Part shown: positions 32,842 to 42,992 of the stretch, piece by piece
Layout of the letters: each line of letters opens with the position of its first letter
How positions within the stretch are numbered: the stretch's first letter is position 1
DNA from: Pseudomonas antarctica
GTDB lineage: Bacteria; Pseudomonadota; Gammaproteobacteria; Pseudomonadales; Pseudomonadaceae
Direction: 5' to 3'
NCBI RefSeq assembly: GCF_001647715.1
Contig: NZ_CP015600.1
Coordinates: 4,154,001 to 4,218,000 of the forward strand
DNA length: 64,000 nucleotides
Translations under genes and position numbers: made by a program
The notes under the pieces: model-generated
Databases searched by the model: none
The model's input: the letters and a program-made list of their open reading frames with translations, nothing else
Told to the model about the DNA's origin: nothing

Positions 32842-35073
32842 CTAGACGATGCGGATAGCCGTTACCGTCAAGGTGTTGGCATACACGCCGGCCGAGTTTT
32901 TTGTGAATTGCGCGCTCACGTTGACTTGCCAAAGGCCTACGGTGAACGGCACCACAGCCTGAAGGAACGAAGTGGGGCCAGACGACGATAGAATCTCACA
33001 CGTGACGTTTCGGTCGGTTAGCACGTTCACAAACGCGCTGTCTTGCTTGCTCGCGGTAGCGCCACTGGACGTGACAAGTGGGTAAGTCGCCGCGCCCACA
33101 CCAGTACCCTCAATCTGAGTGCGCAGAGTGGTACCCGCAGCATCAAAAACCTGGGTAGTGCCCGTCACCGTAAACGGCACGATTACCGAAGACAGTTTGG
33201 GGTACACAGTTTTCATGTGGTGCGTGAGCGGGAAGTAACCAGCCGCCATAATCACGGTATTGCCCAACTTGGTAAAGTGGTTATTACCGTTGCCGCCCAG
33301 GCTGTTTTGGTTCGTGGCAAAGTCATTTACGCCATAAATATCAACATCGTTAAGTTGCTGGCGACCCACGACGTAGTTGTTGCCCAGGTGCGCCGAGAAA
33401 CCGTACACCGCCCCGAACCCGCCGACCACGGTAACCGCGTGCTTACCCTGCATGACGTTGCCGTAGTTCCAAACGGTAATCCGCTCAATACCGTTGACGA
33501 AAACCCGGTGCAAGGCGCCCCGCACGTCTACGCGCAGCTTGATAGCTGTTCCGTTCGGGATAGCCGCGTACGAGTAGGACCCAATCATGGTGCCCGCCCA
33601 ATAGAGGGAGACCGCCGTGGCGCTGGCAAATGCCGAGTACCGGTTTTGCCCGCCGCCGTCATTGGTACCGAGGTCCCGGTACAAAAGCCCTACGGTGGTG
33701 GCGGACCAGTTGGTCGCAGTGAAAAAAGCCTCCAGGTTACAGTCCTGGCTCAAGGTGTTACGGGTGGCGGTACCTTGGCCCTCGAGTGCGCCGGGCGTTA
33801 CCGTGCTTAGTGCCAGGGTGGTACCCGGGTCCAAGGTCCAATTGGTTGGGAACCCCGCGAACGCATCGTCACGAACGTAGAACGGGTTATCCACGTCGAC
33901 CGCAAAACGACGCACGTTATGCAGGCGGTTAAAGTCCAGCAACGTCAGGTTACGCTGGCGGGCAATGGAGCGCGCGACGTTCGCGGCCTTCTGTACCGCC
34001 TCGCCATAGATAGAGACCGTGGCAGGGCGAGCAGCAGCACCCCAGGCAATGCTCGGCGGCTTGGCCCAGCTCTCCATGTAGTCAATCGCTTGCTTGCTGT
34101 ACGCGGCGAGTTCAAGACTGGTCCAGCCCACGTCATTAGCGCCGAACGGGTTGCACACCAGGTCGGGTGCCCAGTCCTTAAGGTGGTCAATCCAGGACTT
34201 GCCGGCCACTGACCCGCCGGGCCATTGACCGGTAAGCGCGTCACCTGGCGGACGATAGAAACCCACGAACGGGTCGGCAGGCGGTGCCATTCCTTTGTAG
34301 TTCGGGTTGGAAAAGGACGGAATGCCGAGACCCGCGATACTGAAATTGGCAAACACGAAAGTAACGCGCGGGTTCTCCTCGCGCAGGCGGCGCATGATGA
34401 TCGCTGCCGAGCTGTTGTCGTACAGGCTGTCCGCGTCACCCTGGGTAATGGAGTCGCCCACGAAGGCCACGCGTACGGTGCCGGAGCGGATAGCCGCGTC
34501 CAGGGTCTTTGTGTTGCCCAGGTTCGGTAGGAGGTCAAGGTCTGAGAACGTGCGCTGCTCTTTATCAATGCCTGGCGCGTTCAGTTCCTTGAGACGGTTG
34601 CCCACTGTTCCTGTCGAATATGCTTGCGCCTCGTCAAACCCAACCTTTCCTGAGCCCGGCGCAGCCGCAAGATCTTGACGCAGGGAGCTATCACCGGCAA
34701 GCATCCACTTTGCTGAGTCAGCCGGAAAGGTAGTCGTGACGAAAGGCAGCGCCTCAGCTTTAGGCCGGTATGCCTGGCCGTTATAAAGCACAGTCTGCGT
34801 GCTGCGCGTGATGCTGATACCTGGGGCGTAGTTCACCGGCACTTCAAAGCTGATGTTTTGCAGAAACGCCTGGAAGTCATTGGTTCGCTGCAACTGCGCG
34901 GCCATAAAATCGGCAGTCATGCCAGCCCACGTCTTCAGGGTCTTTCCCAGGCGCCCGAGCCAGGTAAGGTCTGAGCTGTTGACCAGCTTGTCGATGATCT
35001 GCGCGTTGTCTTTGAGGTCGCGCGGATCTGTCGAGCCGTTTGGTTCTACAGGGTTTCCGGTGTTAAAGGCCAT
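32842..35073 (-). CDS. tail fibre/spike protein with SGNH esterase domain
   Basis: A 743-residue protein. The first 170 residues resemble phage tail-attachment regions (repeated short strands, AYSTGTVGNRLKELNAPG). An SGNH/GDSL hydrolase domain follows: block I FVGDSIT with Ser208, block II near FANFSIAGLG, block III GAND with Asn313, and a candidate His in GNNHFTKLG around residue 600, with a beta-rich insertion between. The last ~100 residues are beta-rich. It probably binds and deacylates the host surface polysaccharide. Terminator-like hairpin just upstream. Confidence 0.8.
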   Translation of the reverse strand: MAFNTGNPVEPNGSTDPRDLKDNAQIIDKLVNSSDLTWLGRLGKTLKTWAGMTADFMAAQLQRTNDFQAFLQNISFEVPVNYAPGISITRSTQTVLYNGQAYRPKAEALPFVTTTFPADSAKWMLAGDSSLRQDLAAAPGSGKVGFDEAQAYSTGTVGNRLKELNAPGIDKEQRTFSDLDLLPNLGNTKTLDAAIRSGTVRVAFVGDSITQGDADSLYDNSSAAIIMRRLREENPRVTFVFANFSIAGLGIPSFSNPNYKGMAPPADPFVGFYRPPGDALTGQWPGGSVAGKSWIDHLKDWAPDLVCNPFGANDVGWTSLELAAYSKQAIDYMESWAKPPSIAWGAAARPATVSIYGEAVQKAANVARSIARQRNLTLLDFNRLHNVRRFAVDVDNPFYVRDDAFAGFPTNWTLDPGTTLALSTVTPGALEGQGTATRNTLSQDCNLEAFFTATNWSATTVGLLYRDLGTNDGGGQNRYSAFASATAVSLYWAGTMIGSYSYAAIPNGTAIKLRVDVRGALHRVFVNGIERITVWNYGNVMQGKHAVTVVGGFGAVYGFSAHLGNNYVVGRQQLNDVDIYGVNDFATNQNSLGGNGNNHFTKLGNTVIMAAGYFPLTHHMKTVYPKLSSVIVPFTVTGTTQVFDAAGTTLRTQIEGTGVGAATYPLVTSSGATASKQDSAFVNVLTDRNVTCEILSSSGPTSFLQAVVPFTVGLWQVNVSAQFTKNSAGVYANTLTVTAIRIV

Positions 35074-35088
35074 GGTTTTCCCCGAGGC

Positions 35089-35113
35089 AAAAAAAGCCCG
35101 CTCAATGGCGGGC
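35089..35113 (-). terminator. intra-operon terminator hairpin
   Basis: GCCCG (35096-35100) and CGGGC (35109-35113) with the CTCAATGG centre seen in the hairpins at 31462 and 22726. An A-run on its left is a T-run on the minus strand. It sits in the 56-bp gap between tail-tip and tail-fibre genes. Confidence 0.65.
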
Positions 35114-35129
35114 CTTGGAAGGGTTTTAT

Positions 35130-38100
35130 TTAAGCTGTTGCGGGTGGGTAGTTGTCGTCGTCCGCGTAAAACACCGGGGAATACTCGGTCGCGGTGACGG
35201 CGCAGGACCCGTCCTGGTTCGGGGTTATCTCGGTGATCATTGCCGGGTAGCCGACTTGCTCGCTTGGGCCAAACAGGAACCTTGCAGGTTCAATGCTCAG
35301 GTCGGTGACGATATCAAAGTCGATTGCCGTGAGCGGCACCAGTACCTGGTGAAAGCCTGCATTCTTTGGCTCAAACAGGCTTGTTACTGTGCCGTCGTGT
35401 CGCCGGATGACTGCGCGCGGGGCTTTCATCGACCAATCCATCTCTTCGCTAAGCGTGAGCAGGTACTGGCCTTCAAACGCTTCCACATCGGTGATGAGCG
35501 CGCTGCTGGTTGTGTTCGGGATGTCATCGGCCAGTGTGATGTGGTCGATATCGTCAAACACCAAAGCATCCATCTCGGTATCGACGCTGTAGCCCCAGCG
35601 CGAGAACTGATACTTGCGTAACTGCCTCATGCCAATGCGCCAGGCGCGGGTTTTGTCGGAAACCCCGTCCAGCTGGATTTTGTCCACTTTGAGCCCAAGG
35701 CTTCCGTCCAGACGGCATTGCACGGTTTCCTTGCGGTTGGTGTATTGGTCAATGTATTCAACGTCTACCCCGTCGAAGTCGTCGGGGCTCGGCGCCGTGA
35801 AGCTGGCCTGTAGTTCGCTGGTCATTTCGTGCGGGGTGATAACCCCGCGCGGTGGCTGTACGCCTTCGCGTTTGACGCTGAGCAACCCATTGCCGCTGGA
35901 AAGGTGTGACATGCCTGCCGTGAAAATGCCCTGCAGGACCTCTCGGACCGCCGTGGGCTTTTCGTGCGACATATCGTAGAGCTCGCTGCGCGGCGTCCAG
36001 TAGTCCTGGTCAACTGCATTCAGCGCATCCATGTCGATGAGTGACTCATCAATCCCCAGCCCCTTACAAACGTGCAGGGCCGCGCCCTTGATGGAGCGCG
36101 CCGGTGCGTTATCGTAGATTCGAGTCGGCACACAGTTAATCTGCCGCTCCGACTGAGCACTGAGGCGGTCGCCGCCACGGATATCCATGGTGATGACTGT
36201 GATGCCCTCATAGAAGCCCGGGTCAGGAAGCAGCGTGCGGAGGCCATACCACTGAATCGCGTCACGCACCTGGCCACCCTCTACCGGCTGAACACGCCTC
36301 ATCTGAAACTCAGGACGCAGCGGGTAAGGGAAAACGATTCCGTGGGTGAATCCGATCTGGTCAGGGGTCGCATCGGTGTAAGTTTGGGTGATAGTTGTCC
36401 ACGCCCCACCTACAGCCGAATCCCTCCAGCGCACCTCAATCGACTTTGTGAGCGTCTTGATGTTGCCGGATTTGCTGTAGTTGCAAAGGCCTTGGCTGAA
36501 GAAGACGTCATATTCAGCCTTGGTCGCCAGTTCGTATTCTGGGCATCCCATGAACGAACCAATCCAGTTGCTCGCACCACCACTGCCAGACATGGAGAAG
36601 TCGAGAAGGGTTCTTGCTGTGAATCCGCCCCAGGCATTATCGACCGTGCCGGTATCAGTGATTCGCTTAACCGTTGCCGTCAGCCCGGAAACCGAGACGA
36701 TTTGATATCTGTAGCCGCGGTAAGCAATGGAAAGCCTTTGCTGGCCGGCAGCAATACCGGAGAACGGCGTTCCATCATCGAAGCTGAGCGTGACGCTTGC
36801 GAGTTGCTCCGGGGTGCCGCCTGTAGAGGCAGTGCCGACGGTATAGGTCGGCCCCGAACCAAAGATTGGCACCGGTGCGCTGGTCTGCGAGATTGTCCCA
36901 CCCTTGTAGGGGCTCAGCGGCTCAATCAGGCGGATACGGCCAGAGCTATCTTGTGCCACAAGCCCAGTTCCCGACAACTGAGACGTTATCGTCGATACAA
37001 GGCCGCTCATGTTCACGTAGTTGGTATTGAGGGATACGGTCTTGGTAACCCCCTGGAACGTCACAGACCAGACCACCGCGCCCGACGTGAAGTCGTAGGC
37101 GGTCGGTGAGGCGCTACCGGTAACCATTGATGGCGAACCGCCGATACCTGGAACCGGGGCGACGTAAGGCAGCACACTGGCCACCGTCAAATCAATCTCC
37201 GAATCACTGCCCAGCGTCACCTTCATGCCAACGAACGGCGCAAAGTCAGACAGGGCGCCGGAAATTCGACTGTACGAACCTGCCACTGTAACCATGAAGG
37301 TGTCTGGCGTAACCAGCTGTACCACGGTGCCAGTTGCCCAGGCCTCCGGGAATTTCGGGCTGTTTCCCAGCAGTGATACAGAGCTGCCGCTGATCAGCAT
37401 GGAATCTGCCAAGGCCGCGGATTCCGAAGGCGCGGTACTGGAGAGATCGAGCCCGGCGGTGCCAGCATTCGTGCCGCCAACCTCTGTGACCGGATACCAG
37501 TTTCTTGCGCGCGAATCAGCTACAAGGGAAGCTCCAGGCTCATAAATCGTGTAGTTCAGATCAGAACCAAAAGCCGCGAAGGGCGTGTCCCCGACTTTAA
37601 ACGAGCTTGGAGGTATGGCGAGCCGGCCCCTGCCAACGGAGACGGCAAGGGTGGTGACCATCTTCCTTTTGTTTACGAACCGCGATACAGGTGGCACCAG
37701 CAGGTCTGGATAGACCTTTGCCATGCCCAATACCTCACGAATAGGCGAGTTGAGCTTTGCGTGGTTGCCTGTTGCCGTAGCGGCATCAAGATTGTCGCCC
37801 TGTTGCTGATTGGCATTGGCAGCCTTGGGCATCGTTAGGATCATGACAATCGAAATTGCAGCCAAGGCAATTGCAATGTACCCGATCGCCCCACCGAAAA
37901 GACCCACCACGGGGAATATCCTAACTGCGCTACTTTCGTTGATATCCGTTTCGCCCCAGAAACTTGAATCAATGGCTATACCATCAACCTCAATGCAAAT
38001 TGGATGATGCTCGCTCAGGCTGAAATCCTGAACATTGGCATAAAGCCATTCCGTAATGGTCGTTGGCTCATTGATCTGGTGGACTTCAAGCGGCAGACAA

Positions 38101-38141
38101 TCTGGAAACAGCTTAGGGGAGGATGGATAAATATTGATCAC
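35130..38141 (-). CDS. tail tip protein J-like (host specificity)
   Basis: A 1003-residue protein at the expected place for the lambda gpJ analogue. It has an N-terminal ubiquitin-like stretch, a hydrophobic segment around 85-105 (GYIAIALAAISIVMILTM) typical of this group, then baseplate-hub-like domains. It forms the central tail tip and contacts the receptor. It overlaps the NlpC/P60 gene by 4 bp. Confidence 0.82.
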   Translation of the reverse strand: MINIYPSSPKLFPDCLPLEVHQINEPTTITEWLYANVQDFSLSEHHPICIEVDGIAIDSSFWGETDINESSAVRIFPVVGLFGGAIGYIAIALAAISIVMILTMPKAANANQQQGDNLDAATATGNHAKLNSPIREVLGMAKVYPDLLVPPVSRFVNKRKMVTTLAVSVGRGRLAIPPSSFKVGDTPFAAFGSDLNYTIYEPGASLVADSRARNWYPVTEVGGTNAGTAGLDLSSTAPSESAALADSMLISGSSVSLLGNSPKFPEAWATGTVVQLVTPDTFMVTVAGSYSRISGALSDFAPFVGMKVTLGSDSEIDLTVASVLPYVAPVPGIGGSPSMVTGSASPTAYDFTSGAVVWSVTFQGVTKTVSLNTNYVNMSGLVSTITSQLSGTGLVAQDSSGRIRLIEPLSPYKGGTISQTSAPVPIFGSGPTYTVGTASTGGTPEQLASVTLSFDDGTPFSGIAAGQQRLSIAYRGYRYQIVSVSGLTATVKRITDTGTVDNAWGGFTARTLLDFSMSGSGGASNWIGSFMGCPEYELATKAEYDVFFSQGLCNYSKSGNIKTLTKSIEVRWRDSAVGGAWTTITQTYTDATPDQIGFTHGIVFPYPLRPEFQMRRVQPVEGGQVRDAIQWYGLRTLLPDPGFYEGITVITMDIRGGDRLSAQSERQINCVPTRIYDNAPARSIKGAALHVCKGLGIDESLIDMDALNAVDQDYWTPRSELYDMSHEKPTAVREVLQGIFTAGMSHLSSGNGLLSVKREGVQPPRGVITPHEMTSELQASFTAPSPDDFDGVDVEYIDQYTNRKETVQCRLDGSLGLKVDKIQLDGVSDKTRAWRIGMRQLRKYQFSRWGYSVDTEMDALVFDDIDHITLADDIPNTTSSALITDVEAFEGQYLLTLSEEMDWSMKAPRAVIRRHDGTVTSLFEPKNAGFHQVLVPLTAIDFDIVTDLSIEPARFLFGPSEQVGYPAMITEITPNQDGSCAVTATEYSPVFYADDDNYPPATA

Positions 38142-38518
38142 TTGTAATACTCCACCCGCACGAAGCGGCGCTTGAGCCTGTGCAAAGGCAGGCAGATTGT
38201 GCGTTGCTTTTGGGTGATCTCCATTGCCTCAAGTGAGGCGCCACAGCGAACCACAACGCCGACGTGGCGCATCTCGCTACCCTGGTAGAGCGCGATCAAC
38301 GCGCCCTCTTCAGGCTCGCACGGCGTGAGCGTTGGGAACCACTTGCCGGCCACCTCGACCATTGAGCCGTCGCCGGCGCGGATGTCCGCCCACTCCGGCC
38401 AATCCGGCAGGCCGAGGTCGCGACGGACCTCCAAGACCAGCCCATAGCAGTCAACAAACGGCCACACTCTCCCGCCCTCGAGGTACCGGCCCGCGAGGTA
38501 TTTGTTGTGATCGATCAT
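38138..38518 (-). CDS. NlpC/P60-type tail assembly peptidase
   Basis: A 126-residue cysteine peptidase-like protein corresponding to the C-terminal domain of lambda gpK. VDCYGLV holds the catalytic Cys24 and RHVGVVV the His85. Likely part of the tail tip, cutting peptidoglycan cross-links during DNA entry. Start overlaps the upstream stop by one base. Confidence 0.82.
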   Translation of the reverse strand: MIDHNKYLAGRYLEGGRVWPFVDCYGLVLEVRRDLGLPDWPEWADIRAGDGSMVEVAGKWFPTLTPCEPEEGALIALYQGSEMRHVGVVVRCGASLEAMEITQKQRTICLPLHRLKRRFVRVEYYK

Positions 38519-39000
38519 TATTGGTACCGCATGCCAGGGGCGAAGTCGCCGGTGTAGTTATAGCGAAGCCAGAGGGTTTCGAGCAGGTTGAAGTAGCCCG
38601 CCACGATCTGAGCTTCGGTCGCAGTGACTGAGCCGCTTTTCACCTTGTAGCGCAGGATCTTGGATGGATAGGACAGGTCGGTGCTGATGTACTCCCTGTA
38701 CACCAGGTTGATCTCACGGCGCTCCCTGAGGGCTGCACGTAGGAAGCCAGAGACGCTACCGTCAATGTTGCACAGCGCGAATTTCAAATCTTGCTTTCCA
38801 TCACTTCCGCGCTTTGGCAAAGCTACCGATATGCTGCAAGCGATAAAGCGGGCCAGCAATCCGGATTCGAGGCCAACCTCCAAGTCTTCATAACCGTTGG
38901 TTAGGAAATGTCGAACAGAGCCGTCGGTAATCTCCAATGTCGGGTGGATAATTTCCGTACCGCCGCTCGAATAAAGCCGATTGAGTAGTGGGCTTGTCAT
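38518..39000 (-). CDS. DUF1833-like phage tail protein
   Basis: A 160-residue protein beginning MTSPLLNRLYSSGG, with the pattern of DUF1833 phage proteins (a beta-rich core, ISVALPKRGSDGKQDLKFAL). By position it replaces lambda gpL. Overlaps its upstream gene by 4 bp. Confidence 0.65.
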   Translation of the reverse strand: MTSPLLNRLYSSGGTEIIHPTLEITDGSVRHFLTNGYEDLEVGLESGLLARFIACSISVALPKRGSDGKQDLKFALCNIDGSVSGFLRAALRERREINLVYREYISTDLSYPSKILRYKVKSGSVTATEAQIVAGYFNLLETLWLRYNYTGDFAPGMRYQ

Positions 39001-39449
39001 GATGGCCAGTCCTTGTTTACAGCCAGGTCGATGATGTTCATTGCGAGCAGGTATTCAGGCGCATAGATCGCCCAACCACCGGCGAGCACAGGGCGCTCCC
39101 ACAACTGCAAAGTCGCTGTGAAAACAAAGCGATCCACGCCGAACAGTTCAGGCCCCTCGTAAATATCCTTGAAATGGGCCTTGTAAGGCAGGAGCCCCTG
39201 AGGCGTCCTGAGCTCTACCTCAAACCATTCAGAGCCAGAGATCAGGACTTCTTCAAACCACGACTCAAAATACTGAGCCTCAAGGTCACTCATGTTCCAG
39301 GTGACTTTCGCCTCAGTGGGTACCGAGGAATATTTCCTTCGGTACCGCGTGCGCCCGGTCTGCATGGCCGTCGACTTGAGCGGGCTGACAGGACTGAACC
39401 CGTAACCGTCTCGCAACGGATACGGCAGCCCAACTGGATATTGGATCAT
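38997..39449 (-). CDS. minor tail protein
   Basis: A 150-residue protein between tape measure and DUF1833-like genes, the place of lambda gpM. Motif-like features are RYRRKYSSVPTEAKVTWNMS and a DRFVFTATLQLWERP strand pair. It overlaps both neighbours by 4 bp. Function from position only. Confidence 0.6.
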   Translation of the reverse strand: MIQYPVGLPYPLRDGYGFSPVSPLKSTAMQTGRTRYRRKYSSVPTEAKVTWNMSDLEAQYFESWFEEVLISGSEWFEVELRTPQGLLPYKAHFKDIYEGPELFGVDRFVFTATLQLWERPVLAGGWAIYAPEYLLAMNIIDLAVNKDWPS

Positions 39450-42400
39450 CGTGCAGCCCTTCCCATGCCAAGCATCTGCTGAATGGCCTTGGCCTCTTTG
39501 CCGTTTTCACGGATATTCGCGACGAAGTAGTCAGTGATCCATTTACCGTCGACCTGGCTCGACTGGCTCTGGCCGGCCTTGCTGGCGTCCTCGATCACGT
39601 TGACGACTGGAGCCGCGCCCACCATCGGCCGACTTGCATCAGGCCCTGTTCCTTTCGCGCCAGGGCGAATTGGCGAGACGTTGCCTTTACGTAGCGCCTC
39701 AACCGTGGCGACACCGCCAGCCTTGCGGATATCCGCCTGACTCCACACAACCTCGCCTTTGTGCGCGGGGCCGGCATATTCATTTACTCCACCTGCGCCG
39801 GTATACCCGCCCCCAGAGAAGCCAATTCCAGCGATGTTCGCCACGTTGGCAGCAGTGGCCACCCCCACGGCAGCGGCTGCTGCGAAGTTGAACGGTGGCG
39901 GGAATGCGGACAGAGCCTTCTGCACGGCCAGATAGCCGTCCATAGTGGCCTGAATGATTGCCGCCGCCTTGCCGATTGCTGCGAGCTTCTTGTTGCCGGA
40001 CTGACTGAGGCTGGCCATGTTGCCGAAGAAATCGGAAGCGCCCACCAGCAATGCCTGGTTCTTGGCTTCTTCGATCTTCTGGCGGTTTTGAGTGGCCTGC
40101 TGGTCGATGTTCGCCACGCGCGCAGCGTAGGTCTCTTCGTTGATCGCCTTCAGATCCAGGTAGGCAGCCTGCTTTTCAAGCTCGGTCGCGCGCCATGTCT
40201 CCAGTTTTTTCGCCGCTTCATCGAGCCGGTCAATCTCACTAACCGGCCCGCCGACAGACGCGTCGAGGCCCGGGGCCGTTGGCGCCTGAGTAACGCCCTC
40301 AACAGTCCCTGGCTTTTGCGCCGCTTTCAGGTTTATGTCGCGGATCTTGATCATCGTCTCAAGCCGTTTTGCGGCTTCGACGTTGCCCTGGCGCTCGTAT
40401 TCGGCCATTTGCGCAGCGTCATCCAAGGACGACTTTAGGCTGTTTGCTTCACGTAGCTGTCCGGTGAGAGTCAGCAACTGCACCTGGTCCTTCTGCGCCT
40501 GCTGGATGCCTTTGCTGATTTCCGCTTCACGCTCGAGTGCAACGTTTTTCTTGAGCTGGGCGGTGATCAGGTCCTGACTGGCCAGTAGCGACTTCTGATC
40601 GGCAGTGAGCGTCTTCTTGCCTTTTATGTCAGCGAGTTGCTGCTCCCACTTGATCAATGCCTGCGCTTGGGCACCTACTTTCTCCGTAGCGATGCCTTGG
40701 GCGTTCAGAGAAGAGTTCTGCTGGATCAGCACGGCCTGGGTCTGACGCGCCGCGTCCAGCGCCTTCATGCCGGCGTCTTCGGTGTATGCCTTGGCTTTTG
40801 GATCTTTCGGCTGTGACTTATCGAATTTCGCCTGAATATTGGCGACTTCTTTGTCGATATCAGCCTGGGACTTACCGGCCTCAAGGCCAAGCTTTTTGGT
40901 CTCCTTGATGTCATCCTCAAGCTTCGCCTGGTCAAACAAATTTTTCTTGTGAAGATCATCCCACTTGCTTAGCGCTGCAATCCTTGATTGCTCAGCTTGA
41001 CCAGCAACGCCGTCAGCCGTAGCAGACTGTTGCGATACCGCCATCCTTTCTTTAATCAGGGCGAGTTTCTTCTCAAGCGCTTCAGTCGAGTCCGTGTCCT
41101 TGATGCCCAGAGCCGAGTCAAATGCCGTGCTTGCCTTTCCCAGACCCGTAGAGAGCGATCCGAGGATTCCGCCATCCTTGCGAGTCTTGAGTACTCGCTC
41201 AATGAGGTCTGCTTCTTTCTGGAGGTCCGGAAAAAGTTCAGACTTCACCTTGCTGTATGCGTTGCTTATCGCGGTTCCGATCGCAATCCAGTCTCTCTGG
41301 ACCTGAGAAAGAGATTCTCTATACTTTTCAAGCCTATGCTGGGCATTCTCATTCAGGGAGGAGCTCAGAACATCCAGTGCTTCCTGCTTCTTACCCTGAC
41401 GATCAAGCGCAGCAATCACTTCGTATTGAGCGCTGGTTAATAGCCCATACTGGGAACTGATTTTCTCGGCCGCTTTTGTAGCGCTGTCTCCAACACTTGC
41501 AAGATCCTTGGCTACTTCTGCCGCGCCCTTTCCGGTGTAAGCAGAAATGGCAGAAGCGGCCTGCGCCAGATCAACAAACTGGGCCTTGCTCAGCTTGCTG
41601 CTTCCTGCAAGCGAGATCACCGCATCGTTTGCCGAAGAGATGCTTCCGCTTAAAGCTGCTGCAGATTTAGCGATAGACGCAAGCGACGATACCGTTTGGC
41701 CTGAGTTTGCAGTCCCCGAGAAGAGAGCTTGGTTGAACGCGTTTGCCTGCTTCTCTGCGTCGTAAAATGCCAAGCCAAGACCCGTAAGGGCGGCAGCACC
41801 CAGCGCGATGGGGTTCAGTACGGCTGACGCCATTCCTCCAAGCATTTTCAAGGCATTGCCGGTACCGCCAGCGCTCACACTGATCTGCTGGAAATTTCGA
41901 GTAACTCCGGCCCAATCACCCGATTTGAGTGCGTTCAGTAGCTGCGCAACGTCTCGCTGCGAGCCCTTTGTTGCAGTGCTGAAATTATTCAATGCTGAGG
42001 CGTTGTCGCCAATGATCGAAGAGAAACGTTTGTATCCGGCCTCGTCGAGATCGCCCTTCTTGAATGCTGCCGCCAGTTGCTTCTGCTGATTGATTAGATC
42101 GAGTTGCTTGGCTCGAACAGGGTCTAGTTTTGCAAGGAGCTTTTCTAGCTCTTCGGAATACGTGCCGGTCGCGGACGCAGTCTTTTTAACTGAGTCAGCC
42201 TGTTTGGCATTCGACCCCACATTGGCGTCCGACTCTTCGCGTAGGCGCTTTGCCAGATCCGCAAGGCTCTTTGCTTTGCCAGCGGCGGCATCAAACGAAC
42301 CGGAAGCCTTAACAGTGCTGGTGGACAGCGAATTCAGGTAGGTGCTGGCGTCGAGAGACGACTTGGCTATCGCCTCTATTCGTGCACGGGCTTCTGCGTA

Positions 42401-42646
42401 CGATTCCCCCGCCTTCTTGCTTGACGCGCCAGCCTTGTTGGAGCTTTCAGACAAGTCATCAACTGAACCGACAGCCTTGGAGGAGCTCTTACCGACGTCA
42501 TCAATACCAGACGCGGCCTTCTTCATGGAGTTCTGCGTGGGGATACCAGCAGACTCGAGTGCTTCGAGCGCCTTGTGGACGTCTGCGGCCTTCTGCTCAG
42601 CGTCGCGGCTGTCGATCTCAAGGACCAGGCGTGAAGTTTGAGTCAT
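39446..42646 (-). CDS. tail tape measure protein
   Basis: About 1066 residues, the longest gene of the tail module. Long coiled-coil stretches, a hydrophobic central segment (MLGGMASAVLNPIALGAAAL near 270) and another near the C-terminus (FNFAAAAAVGVATAANVANI) fit a tape measure that sets tail length and inserts into the membrane. The start at 42646 has GGAGG five bases upstream; an earlier ATG is unsupported. An N-terminal SRLVLEIDSRDAEQKA matches the prophage tape-measure type. Confidence 0.85.
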   Translation of the reverse strand: MTQTSRLVLEIDSRDAEQKAADVHKALEALESAGIPTQNSMKKAASGIDDVGKSSSKAVGSVDDLSESSNKAGASSKKAGESYAEARARIEAIAKSSLDASTYLNSLSTSTVKASGSFDAAAGKAKSLADLAKRLREESDANVGSNAKQADSVKKTASATGTYSEELEKLLAKLDPVRAKQLDLINQQKQLAAAFKKGDLDEAGYKRFSSIIGDNASALNNFSTATKGSQRDVAQLLNALKSGDWAGVTRNFQQISVSAGGTGNALKMLGGMASAVLNPIALGAAALTGLGLAFYDAEKQANAFNQALFSGTANSGQTVSSLASIAKSAAALSGSISSANDAVISLAGSSKLSKAQFVDLAQAASAISAYTGKGAAEVAKDLASVGDSATKAAEKISSQYGLLTSAQYEVIAALDRQGKKQEALDVLSSSLNENAQHRLEKYRESLSQVQRDWIAIGTAISNAYSKVKSELFPDLQKEADLIERVLKTRKDGGILGSLSTGLGKASTAFDSALGIKDTDSTEALEKKLALIKERMAVSQQSATADGVAGQAEQSRIAALSKWDDLHKKNLFDQAKLEDDIKETKKLGLEAGKSQADIDKEVANIQAKFDKSQPKDPKAKAYTEDAGMKALDAARQTQAVLIQQNSSLNAQGIATEKVGAQAQALIKWEQQLADIKGKKTLTADQKSLLASQDLITAQLKKNVALEREAEISKGIQQAQKDQVQLLTLTGQLREANSLKSSLDDAAQMAEYERQGNVEAAKRLETMIKIRDINLKAAQKPGTVEGVTQAPTAPGLDASVGGPVSEIDRLDEAAKKLETWRATELEKQAAYLDLKAINEETYAARVANIDQQATQNRQKIEEAKNQALLVGASDFFGNMASLSQSGNKKLAAIGKAAAIIQATMDGYLAVQKALSAFPPPFNFAAAAAVGVATAANVANIAGIGFSGGGYTGAGGVNEYAGPAHKGEVVWSQADIRKAGGVATVEALRKGNVSPIRPGAKGTGPDASRPMVGAAPVVNVIEDASKAGQSQSSQVDGKWITDYFVANIRENGKEAKAIQQMLGMGRAAR

Positions 42647-42681
42647 GTTGCCTCCGGGCAAAATTGCCGCAGGGCGGCGGT

Positions 42682-42921
42682 TCAGTCGTCTTCTTCGCTC
42701 AGGCAAATCACATCCAGCGCAAACATCACCTCATCCACTTCCCGGCGATCCAGGGGGGATGGGTGAGCGTCGAGCCAGTCGGATATCTCGCGGGCAGACA
42801 GCGGGAGCGGGAAGGCTCCCACCATGGTTGTGATAAAGCGGCGGCCCCGGCAGACGCCGAAGAACGTGGCGAGCAGGTGCTTGGTGATGGGGTCGGTCGG
42901 CGGCTCTTCGGGAATTTCCAT
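42682..42921 (-). CDS. tail assembly chaperone, downstream frame (gpT-like)
   Basis: A 79-residue frame from an ATG at 42921. The same frame is open back to 43011 and overlaps the end of the upstream chaperone gene, with continuous coding-like sequence (VTRFEWEREWGGQADKRRAI). It is therefore probably made as a -1 frameshift extension, as in lambda gpG-T, giving about 240 residues in total. Such chaperones coat the tape measure before tail-tube assembly. Confidence 0.65.
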   Translation of the reverse strand: MEIPEEPPTDPITKHLLATFFGVCRGRRFITTMVGAFPLPLSAREISDWLDAHPSPLDRREVDEVMFALDVICLSEEDD

Positions 42922-42992
42922 GCGCAGACGCTCATAGATGGCCCGGCGCTTGTCGGCCTGACCGCCCCACTCCCTTTCCCACTCGAACCGGG

